The position numbers were made by a program, and so were the translations under genes. A stretch of 33,005 bases of DNA from positions 266,778 to 299,782 of the forward strand of contig SWDG01000025.1 of NCBI GenBank assembly GCA_005116965.1, written 5' to 3'. The stretch's first letter is position 1. Each line of letters opens with the position of its first letter. The notes beneath the pieces are model-generated. The model saw only the letters and a program-made list of their open reading frames with translations, was not told the DNA's origin and searched no databases. This DNA is from Nitrospira sp. Lineage in GTDB: Bacteria > Nitrospirota > Nitrospiria > Nitrospirales > Nitrospiraceae. Positions 1 through 7,566 of the stretch are shown here, piece by piece.

Positions 1-495
1 ATTGCTTTTCGAGTCAGCAACTTTCCGCACGACGTCGAATACCTTCTGCATTGCCTCGCTCTGGCCGACGAGCTGTGCGAATGACGACTGACTTGCCATC
101 TCCCGCTTGAGGAGCATGTTCTCGGTTGTGAGGCGCCGTTTTTCCAGTGCATTCCGGATGATCAACTGGACTTCATCGACCTGGAATGGTTTCGTCAGAT
201 AGTCGTACGCACCCTGCTTCATGGCCTCGACGGCGGAATCCGCGCTGGCAAAGGCCGTGATGATCAGCACGACTGTTTCCGGCGAGGCAGACTTTACGGC
301 CTTCAGAACCTCCATGCCATCGATCTTCGGCATCCGCAAATCGGTGATGACCAGATCAAAGATTTCTTTATTCAGAAGCTCGATGGCTTCCTCGCCGTCC
401 ATGGCGCTGGTGACGGCATACCCAGCCCGTTTGAGCATAATGCTCAATACGTCACGCAAGCTTTGTTCATCATCAACGACTAGGATCTTTTCCAC
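1..495 (-). CDS. pilR: Sigma-54-dependent response regulator PilR (NtrC family), N-terminal part
   Basis: Partial gene: 165 codons are visible and the rest lies beyond position 1. Residues 1-120 form a receiver domain with the acidic pair D8/D9, phosphoacceptor D52 (in VITDLRMP), T80 and K102 (LTKPF). A linker follows, and the start of a sigma-54 activator AAA+ domain is recognisable at residues 143-160 (VGQSEAMQKVFDVVRKVA). The start is a GTG at 495, which gives VEKILVVDDE, the usual beginning of a receiver. It lies 16 bases inside the end of pilS, so the two are probably translationally coupled. The family is phosphorylated by a partner histidine kinase and activates RNA polymerase with sigma-54, classically at pilin promoters. 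The name PilR rather than another NtrC-type regulator rests on the adjacent pilS and pilC; no DNA-binding domain is visible. Confidence 0.85.
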   Translation of the reverse strand, partial: MEKILVVDDEQSLRDVLSIMLKRAGYAVTSAMDGEEAIELLNKEIFDLVITDLRMPKIDGMEVLKAVKSASPETVVLIITAFASADSAVEAMKQGAYDYLTKPFQVDEVQLIIRNALEKRRLTTENMLLKREMASQSSFAQLVGQSEAMQKVFDVVRKVADSKSN

Positions 496-2192
496 GGTTC
501 TCTACCTTCATGCCAGAGTCGCACGCCTGAATCTGCTGTACGGGGCAAGCAGACGCCAAATCGTGTCCCCTGCCCTTCCTGACTTTCCACTTTGATCCAC
601 CCTCCGTGAAGATCGACGATACGATGGACTGCCGCCAACCCCAACCCAGAGCCTCGCCTTTTGGTGGTAAAGAACGGGAGAAATATTTTGCCGAGATTGT
701 TCTTCGGGATGCCTTCTCCAGTATCATGAAATGAGATCTCTACCACCTCAGCTTTTCGCCCGCCGACATCGACCTTTCTCTCTCCCGTCGCGATCGTCAG
801 TTGCCCACCCTTTGGCATGGCATCGAAGGCATTCACCGCCAGATTCCAGAACACTTGTTTCATTTGATCCTGATCCACTTGCGCGGGCAATGCCCCGGTG
901 CACGGTGCCGCCGCGATGGTGATATTGGTTCTGCTTTGTGCTTCATGTTGTACTAGATCAAGAGTCTCAGCAAGGACTTTGTTTAAATCGTACTCTGCCA
1001 AATTTAGCGCTGGCGGCCTGGCATATTGAAGAAACTCTGTGATGATCGTATCCAACCGTGTCGCTTCCCGAACCGCAATTTCCATCAGGCGTTGGCTGGT
1101 TTCATCGGCCAGGAGATCCTTTCGTAGCATTTGCATCGCTCCAGCCAGTGCACCCAAGGGATTCCTAATTTCGTGGGCCATCCCCGCTGACATCTCCCCG
1201 AGGCTGGCCAACCACTCCTTCCGCTGCATTTCTTCTTCGAGATCACGGATCTGAGTGAGATCTTTGAACACGCCAACCAGTCCCGTTTGCTCTCCACGCT
1301 CGTGCAAAGGCGCGAGCGTCATGCCGAGAATCAATCGATTGCCATCGGACCGTTTACACTCCACTTCGAACCGCATGTTAGAGGAAACATCTCGCACGAG
1401 ATCGTCATCTTGCTGACTGGGATGCCAGTTAAACACTTCCCGCCAGGGACGCCCCTGTACTTGCTCAAAGCTGTAGCCCGTGGCTTCCTGCGCCGCTGGA
1501 TTGAAAGAAGTAATCCGACCCTTCTCTTCGGTTGTAAAGACGCCGCTGCTGATACTGTGAACGATATTCTCATGGAATGCTTGAAGGCGGCTCAGCCCCT
1601 GTTCTTTTTCACGAAGCGATTGATCTACTAACCGAAGCTGATCCGCAAGGGCGCCGCTTAAGAAGCCGACGACGAGGAACGCCAGACCGTAGACGCCGAA
1701 CGCATGGAGTGTTTCAGCGGCACTGAGGTCAGCATGGGGCAACCATCCCCAGACTTCAGCAAGGCCGTAGAGCTGCACATTGGTCAGAATCCCAAACAGG
1801 ATGATGCAGAGGCTGGCCGTCAAAAGACCCACTCGGCGACGGGGAACCAAACTTGCCACCGTCACACTGATCACATAGAGCACTGCGAACGGACTTTCGA
1901 TTCCGCCCGTCCTTGCAATTAAGACCGTCTCGACCAAAAAGTCGACGGTAATCTGAGCCCAGGCAAATTGTATAAGAGCTTGAGGAGTAGTCAGCAGCCG
2001 GAACAGGAACGCGTAAAGGATCGTGACCGTATAGGTGAAGATGATCAGAGCATAGAACGTTTCAACCCGTTCGCCCTTGGTGACCTGAAATGCAAGGGAA
2101 AGCCCTAACAGGACGGTGACGATAACGACTCGCCACCCCATTAACCGGTAGATTCGTGCTTTAATATCGTCCATGGGCCCACACGCCGTCAT
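480..2192 (-). CDS. pilS: Membrane sensor histidine kinase PilS
   Basis: 570 residues. The N-terminal 185 residues are hydrophobic with about six probable membrane segments. A coiled linker and a PAS domain (about 205-315) follow, then a dimerisation/phosphoacceptor domain with H340 in the H-box AHEIRNPLGAL. The ATPase domain shows an N-box (N450/N454), G1 box DTGEGIP (490-496), an FFTTK-type F-box near 507 and G2 box GSGLGLA (514-520). This is the PilS/NtrB-like architecture: autophosphorylate on His and pass the phosphate to a sigma-54 regulator, here encoded by the overlapping downstream gene. Start 2192 has a weak purine-rich stretch upstream (GAGGATAGG); a second ATG at 2174 is possible. 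A 138-base gap separates it from pilC, in which I see no clear promoter, so cotranscription with pilC is likely. Confidence 0.88.
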   Translation of the reverse strand: MTACGPMDDIKARIYRLMGWRVVIVTVLLGLSLAFQVTKGERVETFYALIIFTYTVTILYAFLFRLLTTPQALIQFAWAQITVDFLVETVLIARTGGIESPFAVLYVISVTVASLVPRRRVGLLTASLCIILFGILTNVQLYGLAEVWGWLPHADLSAAETLHAFGVYGLAFLVVGFLSGALADQLRLVDQSLREKEQGLSRLQAFHENIVHSISSGVFTTEEKGRITSFNPAAQEATGYSFEQVQGRPWREVFNWHPSQQDDDLVRDVSSNMRFEVECKRSDGNRLILGMTLAPLHERGEQTGLVGVFKDLTQIRDLEEEMQRKEWLASLGEMSAGMAHEIRNPLGALAGAMQMLRKDLLADETSQRLMEIAVREATRLDTIITEFLQYARPPALNLAEYDLNKVLAETLDLVQHEAQSRTNITIAAAPCTGALPAQVDQDQMKQVFWNLAVNAFDAMPKGGQLTIATGERKVDVGGRKAEVVEISFHDTGEGIPKNNLGKIFLPFFTTKRRGSGLGLAAVHRIVDLHGGWIKVESQEGQGTRFGVCLPRTADSGVRLWHEGREPWKRS

Positions 2193-2330
2193 GACGTGAT
2201 TAGACCTATCCTCACGTTTATCCAGAAATGTGGCGCCGAGATGACATCTAGGTAGGGCCTATTCAGATCCTGACGACCAGAGTCAGCCTTCTCCAATGGA
2301 TATATTCCTGCGAAACAAGCGCATCCGTGT

Positions 2331-3548
2331 TCATGAGCTGATTGCCTGGGCCATCGTGAAGATGGGCAGATACATGGCCACCACGATGAATCCAATGAGG
2401 ACTCCGAGAAAGACCATCATCATCGGTTCCAGTAATGCGGTCAGCGAGGCAACCGCCTGATCCACCTCGTCCTCGTAAAAATCTGCAATTTTCCCTAACA
2501 TGGCGTCGAGCGCACCCGTTGATTCGCCGACCGCGATCATGTGTGTCACCATCTTCGGAAATACCTGACTTTTCGCGAGAGGCTCGGAGATCGTCTTGCC
2601 TCCGCTGATGCTCACCCTGGCGTTGACCAGGGCTTCTTCGATGATTTTATTGCCCGAAGTCTTCGCGCAAATCGTCAAGGCATCTAGCAAGGGTACGCCG
2701 CTGGTTATGAGCGTCCCCAACGTTCTCGTGAACTTCGCCACCGACGCTTTTCGCACCAAATCTCCAAAAACAGGCAGTTTGAGGAGGAGTTTGTCGATCT
2801 GATACTTCCCATTGCCCGTTGCGTAGTATTTCTTGAACGCCACAACTGCAAGAATCACCCCGCCAAGAATGATGTACCAGCTCGACTGAGCGAAATTGCT
2901 CATATCAATCACGATCTGAGTGGGGGCAGGAAGCGCTACTTTTCCGCCGGACATATCTTTGAACATTTTCTCAAACACCGGGATCACGAAGATCATCAAT
3001 ACAGCAACCACGATAAAGGCGATTCCCATAATCGACGCCGGGTAGACCATGGCGCTTTTGATTTGCCCCTTCAATTTCATCGCTTTTTCAATATACTTGG
3101 AAAGTCGACCAAGAATGGTGTCGAGCAACCCTCCCACTTCTCCCGCATGCACCATGTTGACATACAGATCGTCAAACACTTTGGGATGCCTGCGGAGGGC
3201 ATCTGAAAACGTCGAACCTCCCTCGACCTGGACTTTGATCGCACCCACAGATTTCCTCAGCGCTGCATTCTCTGATTGGTTCGATAAGATTTCCAGACAC
3301 TGAATCAAGGGCAACCCGGCATTGATCATGGTCCCGAATTGCCTGGTAAAAACGACCAAGTCCTTTTCGCTCACTCCGCCACCGAGCTTAAAGCTAAATC
3401 CCTCTTTGGCCGCCTTCTCCTCAAGGCTCGTCACCACCACGCTTTGTTTGCGTAGTTGCTCCACCGCTTCATCGCGCGACTTCGCGACGAGTTCACCCTT
3501 TTTCACCGCTCCGGACTTGCTCCGCCCGACATATGCAAACGTGGCCAT
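2331..3548 (-). CDS. pilC: Type IV pilus inner membrane platform protein PilC (GspF family)
   Basis: 405 residues, the normal length of the family. A short N-terminal cytoplasmic region (FAYVGRSKSGAVKKGEL) is followed by two homologous GspF domains at about 66-189 and 270-392. Each starts with a similar motif (FTRQFGTMINAGLPL at 67 and FTRTLGTLITSGVPL at 273), and both include E-G-[EG]-type helices around 110 and 340. Hydrophobic segments lie at about 171-191, 224-238 and 376-396. PilC is the inner membrane platform that couples the PilB/PilT ATPases to pilin assembly and retraction; those ATPase genes are not in the window. The GspF branch of type II secretion has the same fold, but the linked pilS and pilR favour the pilus. 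A sigma70-type promoter lies 63-91 bases upstream. Confidence 0.93.
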   Translation of the reverse strand: MATFAYVGRSKSGAVKKGELVAKSRDEAVEQLRKQSVVVTSLEEKAAKEGFSFKLGGGVSEKDLVVFTRQFGTMINAGLPLIQCLEILSNQSENAALRKSVGAIKVQVEGGSTFSDALRRHPKVFDDLYVNMVHAGEVGGLLDTILGRLSKYIEKAMKLKGQIKSAMVYPASIMGIAFIVVAVLMIFVIPVFEKMFKDMSGGKVALPAPTQIVIDMSNFAQSSWYIILGGVILAVVAFKKYYATGNGKYQIDKLLLKLPVFGDLVRKASVAKFTRTLGTLITSGVPLLDALTICAKTSGNKIIEEALVNARVSISGGKTISEPLAKSQVFPKMVTHMIAVGESTGALDAMLGKIADFYEDEVDQAVASLTALLEPMMMVFLGVLIGFIVVAMYLPIFTMAQAISS

Positions 3549-3610
3549 AGATTCTCGTCCTGTTATGGCTCCCTGAGCCGGTTATACGGGAAAGCTAAGA
3601 CTACGAAGCG

Positions 3611-3639
3611 AGTCTACTGGGGGGTCGGAAACCTGTCAA
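3611..3639 (-). promoter_or_regulatory. Sigma70-type promoter for pilC-pilS-pilR
   Basis: On the minus strand a perfect -35 TTGACA (3634-3639) is separated by 17 bases from TAGACT (3611-3616, four of six matches to TATAAT). The predicted start of transcription is near 3604, leaving a leader of about 56 bases before the pilC ATG at 3548. It sits downstream of the pgsA-like gene, so pilC need not depend on read-through. Confidence 0.6.
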
Positions 3640-3695
3640 AAACAATTGAAATATTTACCGGACGGCCGAAGAGGTCGTATTTGCAGCCGAGATCA

Positions 3696-4238
3696 TTAGG
3701 CAAGCGGAGGCGCCATATTCGTGTCGCGATACCCTCGATAAAGGTAATGTAACCCTGAGGCCAGGGTGAATCCAACCATGAGGGCGACGAGTGGAGTAAG
3801 CATGGAGCGGTCGAGGCCTCGCCATGTCAAAAGGACAATCAACAGGACATAGCTCAACTGAAACAACGTCGTTCCTTTTCCCAAAATCGTCGGTGTCACA
3901 TTAATTGGTGTATTGGTGACGTGAGCCACCACAGTCCCCAGTAGGAGAATAATGTCCCGGCTCACGACCAGGATAACCAGCCAGGACGGCACCAAATGCA
4001 GCATCGCCAGCGAGATGAAACTCGACGTCAGCAGCAGCTTGTCTGCCAGAGGGTCAAGTACGGTCCCTAATCGTGTCCGCTGATTCAGTTTGCGTGCAAG
4101 ATAACCGTCAATGGCATCCGTCAGTCCGGCGATGAGTAGTGTCAAGAGTGCGAACCCATATGAGCCGTAGGTCATGAACCCTATGTAGACGGGGATCAGG
4201 AGGATGCGAAGAATCGTGAGGCTATTGGGGATATTCAT
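3696..4238 (-). CDS. pgsA: CDP-alcohol phosphatidyltransferase, PgsA-like
   Basis: 180 residues, close to the usual PgsA length. The CDP-alcohol phosphatidyltransferase signature D-x2-D-G-x2-A-R-x8-G-x3-D-x3-D is complete: D41, D44, G45, A48, R49, G58, D62 and D66. The first residues (NIPNSLTILRILLIPVY) are also typical, and the rest is mostly hydrophobic with several membrane segments. The enzyme joins CDP-diacylglycerol to glycerol 3-phosphate in the inner membrane to give phosphatidylglycerol phosphate. A related specificity, such as cardiolipin or phosphatidylinositol phosphate synthesis, cannot be excluded from the signature alone. The start ATG at 4238 has no strong ribosome-binding site, but a near-consensus promoter lies 42-70 bases upstream. 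Confidence 0.85.
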   Translation of the reverse strand: MNIPNSLTILRILLIPVYIGFMTYGSYGFALLTLLIAGLTDAIDGYLARKLNQRTRLGTVLDPLADKLLLTSSFISLAMLHLVPSWLVILVVSRDIILLLGTVVAHVTNTPINVTPTILGKGTTLFQLSYVLLIVLLTWRGLDRSMLTPLVALMVGFTLASGLHYLYRGYRDTNMAPPLA

Positions 4239-4279
4239 GGAATGGAACTAGACGCGCCTCTGACTGGATGAGGGATGGC

Positions 4280-4308
4280 ATCATAGTAATCGACGCGGCG
4301 CTTGTCAA
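4280..4308 (-). promoter_or_regulatory. Sigma70-type promoter for pgsA-like gene
   Basis: Minus-strand TTGACA (4303-4308, six of six), 17-base spacer, TATGAT (4280-4285, five of six). The predicted transcript starts near 4273, about 35 bases before the ATG at 4238. Confidence 0.7.
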
Positions 4309-4312
4309 CGAG

Positions 4313-4341
4313 TTGCAGGCGTATGGATGACCTTCTATAAT
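4313..4341 (+). promoter_or_regulatory. Sigma70-type promoter for the 105-residue unknown gene
   Basis: Plus-strand TTGCAG (4313-4318, four of six), 17-base spacer, perfect TATAAT (4336-4341). The predicted transcript starts near 4348, about 44 bases before the ATG at 4392. Its -35 lies only four bases from the -35 of the divergent promoter. Confidence 0.65.
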
Positions 4342-4391
4342 CGAAAGATATAGACTTGTCGTCAATTGTTATTTCTGGGGGATACGAAAGC

Positions 4392-4709
4392 ATGAGCACG
4401 TTGCCACTGATGTTTAAGAAAGAAGGATTGGTCGAGAAACATCAGCTTGAAGGAGTTGATCCGAGTGATCGATATTTCAACCGCACCATTCTGGTCAATC
4501 GGACTCCATCGGGATACTCGGGGAAGATTATGTATGAAGCCTTCGTTGTTGAGAGTCGCTCACACTCGACCATTGCCGCAACAGTGAAAGAATTAGTGGA
4601 TAAACTTCAAGGGTTCGGGTTCACTCGCATGAGAACCCGGGCCAATTTTAAGGGAACTCGCTATCTCGCCGAAAAAGAAACGTGGCTTGACTACCCAGAT
4701 CAGGCTTAA
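4392..4709 (+). CDS. Small conserved-looking protein of unknown function, 105 residues
   Basis: I do not recognise the family. The start at 4392 (MSTLPLMFKKEG) is chosen because TGGGGGATA lies about 9 bases upstream and a strong promoter precedes it; an in-frame extension to 4356 lacks these. The protein is soluble, mixed alpha/beta in appearance, without signal peptide or membrane segment. It has a central Y-E-A-F-V-V-E strand-like stretch, a helix (IAATVKELVDKLQGFGF) and a basic segment FTRMRTRANFKGTRYL near the end. Two features are consistent with a real gene: its own promoter, and its end, which overlaps the convergent serine hydrolase gene by only four bases. It could be a small nucleic-acid or ligand-binding protein, but nothing seen decides this. 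Confidence 0.7.
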   Translation: MSTLPLMFKKEGLVEKHQLEGVDPSDRYFNRTILVNRTPSGYSGKIMYEAFVVESRSHSTIAATVKELVDKLQGFGFTRMRTRANFKGTRYLAEKETWLDYPDQA

Positions 4710-5842
4710 ATTGAGCCGATGAATTCCTGATACACCAGATCATGGATCGCCGGACGAAACTTCCGAATCGCTTCATTCCTATTCGATGGATGCACGCGAT
4801 TTGAGAGCAGAACGACCTCCAGCTCTCGCACAGGATCAATCCAGAGGGAAGTCCCCGTGTAGCCAAGATGGCCAAATGATTGAGCTGCGAAATGGCATCC
4901 TGCAGATGAAGGAACTGACGGTGTATCCCACCCGAGCGCCCAACTGGAAGATCCTTCCAATTTCTGTCTTCGCGTAAATTCATGGACCATGGCCCGATCC
5001 AGGATTGTCACTCGGCCATGATACGCTCCCAACCACTCGCCTGAGATCGCCAACACTGCGTCTACAGTCCCAAACAGCCCGGCATGACCAGCCTCACCAC
5101 CCAACGCAGCTGCATTCTGATCGTGGACTTCTCCACATAAGAGATGTCCTCGCCATTGATCAAATTCCGTCGGCGCTACACCACCCATATCGTCATCTAG
5201 GCGATTAGAAAGTGCACGGGGCTGTCCGGGCAGGATAAATCCGATTTGGGGCTCCCCCAATGGGTACACAATGTGGTCGAGAAAATATTCGCTCATTGAT
5301 TGTCCGCTGATTCGCTCAATAATAAAGCCGAGCAACATGAAGCCGAGATCGCTGTACAGGCTGCGTGTGCCCCGTTCATATACCGGCATCTCAGACTGTA
5401 TGAGGCGAAGCATAGCCCGTTTGGCCTGCTCTCGCTCTCCAGCCGACGAAGGGATTGCTCCATCCGGTCTGAGCTGTTCATAGAATCCCCGCCAGCCAGG
5501 CAAACCGGAAGAATGCGTCAGTATGTGGCGAATTGTCGCAGAGCCGATGAACGTATCGGCACATTCTGAAAGATGGTCGGCCACAGAGTCATCAAGCTGG
5601 CAACGGCCTTTCTGCATCAACAAAACGAGGGCCGTAACGGTGGCCAACGGCTTTGTCAACGAAGCCAGGTCATAAATTGTGGAGGGACTGACGGGAGATC
5701 CTGGAGGGACGGTTGAAAGATGACCAGCATGAAAGCGAGAAACCGGTCTATTGCCACACCGCACCGCCAATACGGCCCCCGGAAAGACCCCGTCGGTAAC
5801 GGCTCGATCGAGTGCTGCTTGGATCACACTAAGATTGGGCAT
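4706..5842 (-). CDS. Serine hydrolase of the class C beta-lactamase/esterase fold
   Basis: 378 residues. The three active-site motifs of the fold are visible: S61-L-T-K64 (SxxK, nucleophile and base), Y163-S164-D165 (the Tyr motif, usually Y-S/A-N) and H325-L-G327 in place of K-T-G. The supporting context is typical too, such as THSSGLPGW at 109-117 and YDLASLTKPLATV. No signal peptide is seen at the N-terminus (MPNLSVIQAALDRAV), so a periplasmic beta-lactamase role is unlikely. An EstB-like esterase, or a cytoplasmic hydrolase acting on a small ester or a cell wall fragment, fits better. The HxG third motif is common in such non-lactamase members. It lies 76 bases after divIVA on the same strand and may be cotranscribed with the dcw cluster. 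The ribosome-binding site is poor. Confidence 0.82.
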   Translation of the reverse strand: MPNLSVIQAALDRAVTDGVFPGAVLAVRCGNRPVSRFHAGHLSTVPPGSPVSPSTIYDLASLTKPLATVTALVLLMQKGRCQLDDSVADHLSECADTFIGSATIRHILTHSSGLPGWRGFYEQLRPDGAIPSSAGEREQAKRAMLRLIQSEMPVYERGTRSLYSDLGFMLLGFIIERISGQSMSEYFLDHIVYPLGEPQIGFILPGQPRALSNRLDDDMGGVAPTEFDQWRGHLLCGEVHDQNAAALGGEAGHAGLFGTVDAVLAISGEWLGAYHGRVTILDRAMVHEFTRRQKLEGSSSWALGWDTPSVPSSAGCHFAAQSFGHLGYTGTSLWIDPVRELEVVLLSNRVHPSNRNEAIRKFRPAIHDLVYQEFIGSI

Positions 5843-5872
5843 CGGGATGAGAATGACGGGAAATGCTCAGGA

Positions 5873-5890
5873 GTAATGATCACGCATTAC
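5873..5890. repeat. Perfect 6-base inverted repeat between divIVA and the serine hydrolase gene
   Basis: GTAATG and CATTAC flank a six-base centre (ATCACG), 31 bases before the hydrolase start. There is no U-tract, so it is not a classical terminator. It could be an operator or chance. Confidence 0.3.
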
Positions 5891-5918
5891 GCAGCCGTAG
5901 CGCTCTCACCCCGAACGG

Positions 5919-6431
5919 TCAACGGGTAGGGCTTGATTCCCCTTCCAGCTTTTCTTCCTGCATGACGTTATGATCCTGGTACGCTTCACTGGCTTCCACG
6001 TCCAACATCCGCTCGAAGGTATGAAGCGTCGCCCGCATCCGCTCAACCATGAGCAGCCGCTGCTTCTGCAGCAGAGACAAGTCTCGCTGTGTGTTTCCTA
6101 GCTCCACTCGCGCTTGTCGAAATAACTCGCTGGCTTTCAGTTCAGCCTCTTTGACGATCAACTCGGCATCGCGTTGCGCACTTCGCTTGACATCCTCGGC
6201 CAAGGACTGCGCCGAGATCAATGTGGTAGACAAAGTCGCCTCGGTCCGTTTGAGATCCGAGACCTGCTGTTCAAGCGTCAGAATTCGATCACGCAACGTG
6301 GCATTGTCACGATTCAGGTATTCGACGGTTTGTGCAATCTCTTCTAGAAAGCGGTTGACCTCTTCACGGTCATAGCCACGAAGCTTGACTTGAAAGACCA
6401 TCTGTTGAATGTCGAGGGGTGTGATCTTCAT
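5919..6431 (-). CDS. divIVA: DivIVA-domain cell division/polarity protein
   Basis: 170 residues from the ATG at 6431, which has GGGAG five to six bases upstream and gives the typical MKITPLDIQQ beginning. An in-frame TTG at 6455 is less likely. Residues 1-35 form the DivIVA N-terminal module (VFQVKLRGYDREEVNRFLEE). Residues from about 36 to 150 are heptad-rich coiled coil (YLNRDNATLRDRILTLEQQV), ending in a short acidic and polar tail. DivIVA proteins bind curved membrane and recruit division or growth factors. In diderms outside the Actinobacteria the role is less defined. It is the last gene of the dcw-linked run and begins 20 bases after yggT, which matches the ylm-divIVA order seen downstream of ftsZ in Gram-positive bacteria. 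Confidence 0.88.
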   Translation of the reverse strand: MKITPLDIQQMVFQVKLRGYDREEVNRFLEEIAQTVEYLNRDNATLRDRILTLEQQVSDLKRTEATLSTTLISAQSLAEDVKRSAQRDAELIVKEAELKASELFRQARVELGNTQRDLSLLQKQRLLMVERMRATLHTFERMLDVEASEAYQDHNVMQEEKLEGESSPTR

Positions 6432-6451
6432 GGCATCTCCCATTCGTTGAA

Positions 6452-6748
6452 TCAATTCATCCGTACCGCGAGGTCCTTAATCGACTGTACGACCGCAATC
6501 TGCAAAAACCAGATGGTCACGATGACGATCAATGGCGACCAATCCATGCCCATCCCCGAGCCCAATCGCCGTCGGATCGGGACCAAAATCGGTTCAGTGA
6601 CTCTGGTAAGGAATTGAACGATTGGATTCCACGGATCCGGATTCACCCAAGAAATCAACGCTCGAGCAATGACGATCCAGCTATAGAACGTCAGCGCATA
6701 ATCAAGTACCGTGGCCACCCCTAATAGCGTATTTCCCACAACAAACAT
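6452..6748 (-). CDS. yggT: YggT-family (YlmG) integral membrane protein
   Basis: 98 residues, usual for a single YggT repeat. Two hydrophobic segments (about 8-32 and 72-92) flank the conserved loop with SWVNPDPWNPIVQFLTRVTEP and the basic stretch ILVPIRRRLG. The ATG at 6748 overlaps the proC stop by one base (TGATG), with GGAGG three bases upstream, so translation is coupled. YggT/YlmG proteins are linked genetically to division, and in plastids to nucleoid and envelope organisation; their molecular function is unsettled. The position between proC and divIVA is a common arrangement. Confidence 0.92.
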   Translation of the reverse strand: MFVVGNTLLGVATVLDYALTFYSWIVIARALISWVNPDPWNPIVQFLTRVTEPILVPIRRRLGSGMGMDWSPLIVIVTIWFLQIAVVQSIKDLAVRMN

Positions 6749-7566
6749 CAGCCTCCAAGCTCCTGAGAACGTTTCGTTGCGGCCTCAACTGCGTCGATCA
6801 ACAGACCCCGGAGGCCTCCCTGTTCCAACCGATGCAAACCCGCAATGGTCGTTCCGCCAGGAGATACCACCTGATCCTTGAGCTGCGCCGGATGCTGCCT
6901 GGTTTCCAGGACCATCCGTGCCGCGCCCAAAACGGTCTGCGCGGCAAGGAGACTGGCTGTTTCTCGCGACAACCCCATCTTGACGCCGCCATCGGCCATC
7001 GCTTCGATCATGAGAAAGACGTACGCCGGTCCGCTTCCGCTCAAGCCGGTCACAGCATCCATGAAGCGCTCATCGACAGGCACCACCCGACCAACCGACT
7101 CAAAGAGCTGTCGCGCACATGCCACTTCGCTCTCCCCTACCCCGGGACCGATCGCCAAGGCAGTCATCCCTTCACCGACCATCGCCGGCATATTCGGCAT
7201 TGCGCGAATGACGCGAGCCTGCATCCCACAAGCCTCAATAATTCGTATGAGTGGCATTCCCGCAACCACCGAGATCACAAGCCGTTTCGCCAACCCATCT
7301 CCGATCTCTTTGAGGACTGCGGCCGTTACCTGAGGCTTTACGGCCAGCACAACAACATATCCTGAGACGACTGCCTCCTGATTCGTGGCACTAATTTGAA
7401 CGCCGTACTGCTTCTTGAGATGATCCAGGCGGGCCGTATCTGGATCAGCAACATAGATCTGCTCGGCCTTGTAGCCCCCAGAGGACAGCACCCCACTGAT
7501 CAATGCCTCCGCCATCCGGCCACCGCCCACAAACGAGATCTTAGGCATGACTGTTGGGCTAGACAT
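6748..7566 (-). CDS. proC: Pyrroline-5-carboxylate reductase
   Basis: 272 residues from ATG 7566 (GGAG six bases upstream), near the E. coli length. A later ATG at 7548 (MPKISFVGGG) is possible but lacks a ribosome-binding site. The N-terminal Rossmann motif ISFVGGGRMAEALISG is followed by the AVKPQ segment, MPNMPAMVGEGMTAL, and the C-terminal dimerisation signature TGLSGSGPAYVFLMIEAMADGG. The enzyme reduces pyrroline-5-carboxylate to proline with NAD(P)H in the cytoplasm. It overlaps the end of yggS by eight bases and the start of yggT by one. In many bacteria proC neighbours yggS and yggT, although its product has no division role; the shared link may be amino acid and PLP metabolism. Confidence 0.96.
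   Translation of the reverse strand: MSSPTVMPKISFVGGGRMAEALISGVLSSGGYKAEQIYVADPDTARLDHLKKQYGVQISATNQEAVVSGYVVVLAVKPQVTAAVLKEIGDGLAKRLVISVVAGMPLIRIIEACGMQARVIRAMPNMPAMVGEGMTALAIGPGVGESEVACARQLFESVGRVVPVDERFMDAVTGLSGSGPAYVFLMIEAMADGGVKMGLSRETASLLAAQTVLGAARMVLETRQHPAQLKDQVVSPGGTTIAGLHRLEQGGLRGLLIDAVEAATKRSQELGG

Noticed and set aside
2270-2286. Small hairpin CTGAC-GACCAGA-GTCAG between pilC and pilS
   Set aside because: Five-base stem, no U-tract, and no sign that it separates two transcripts.
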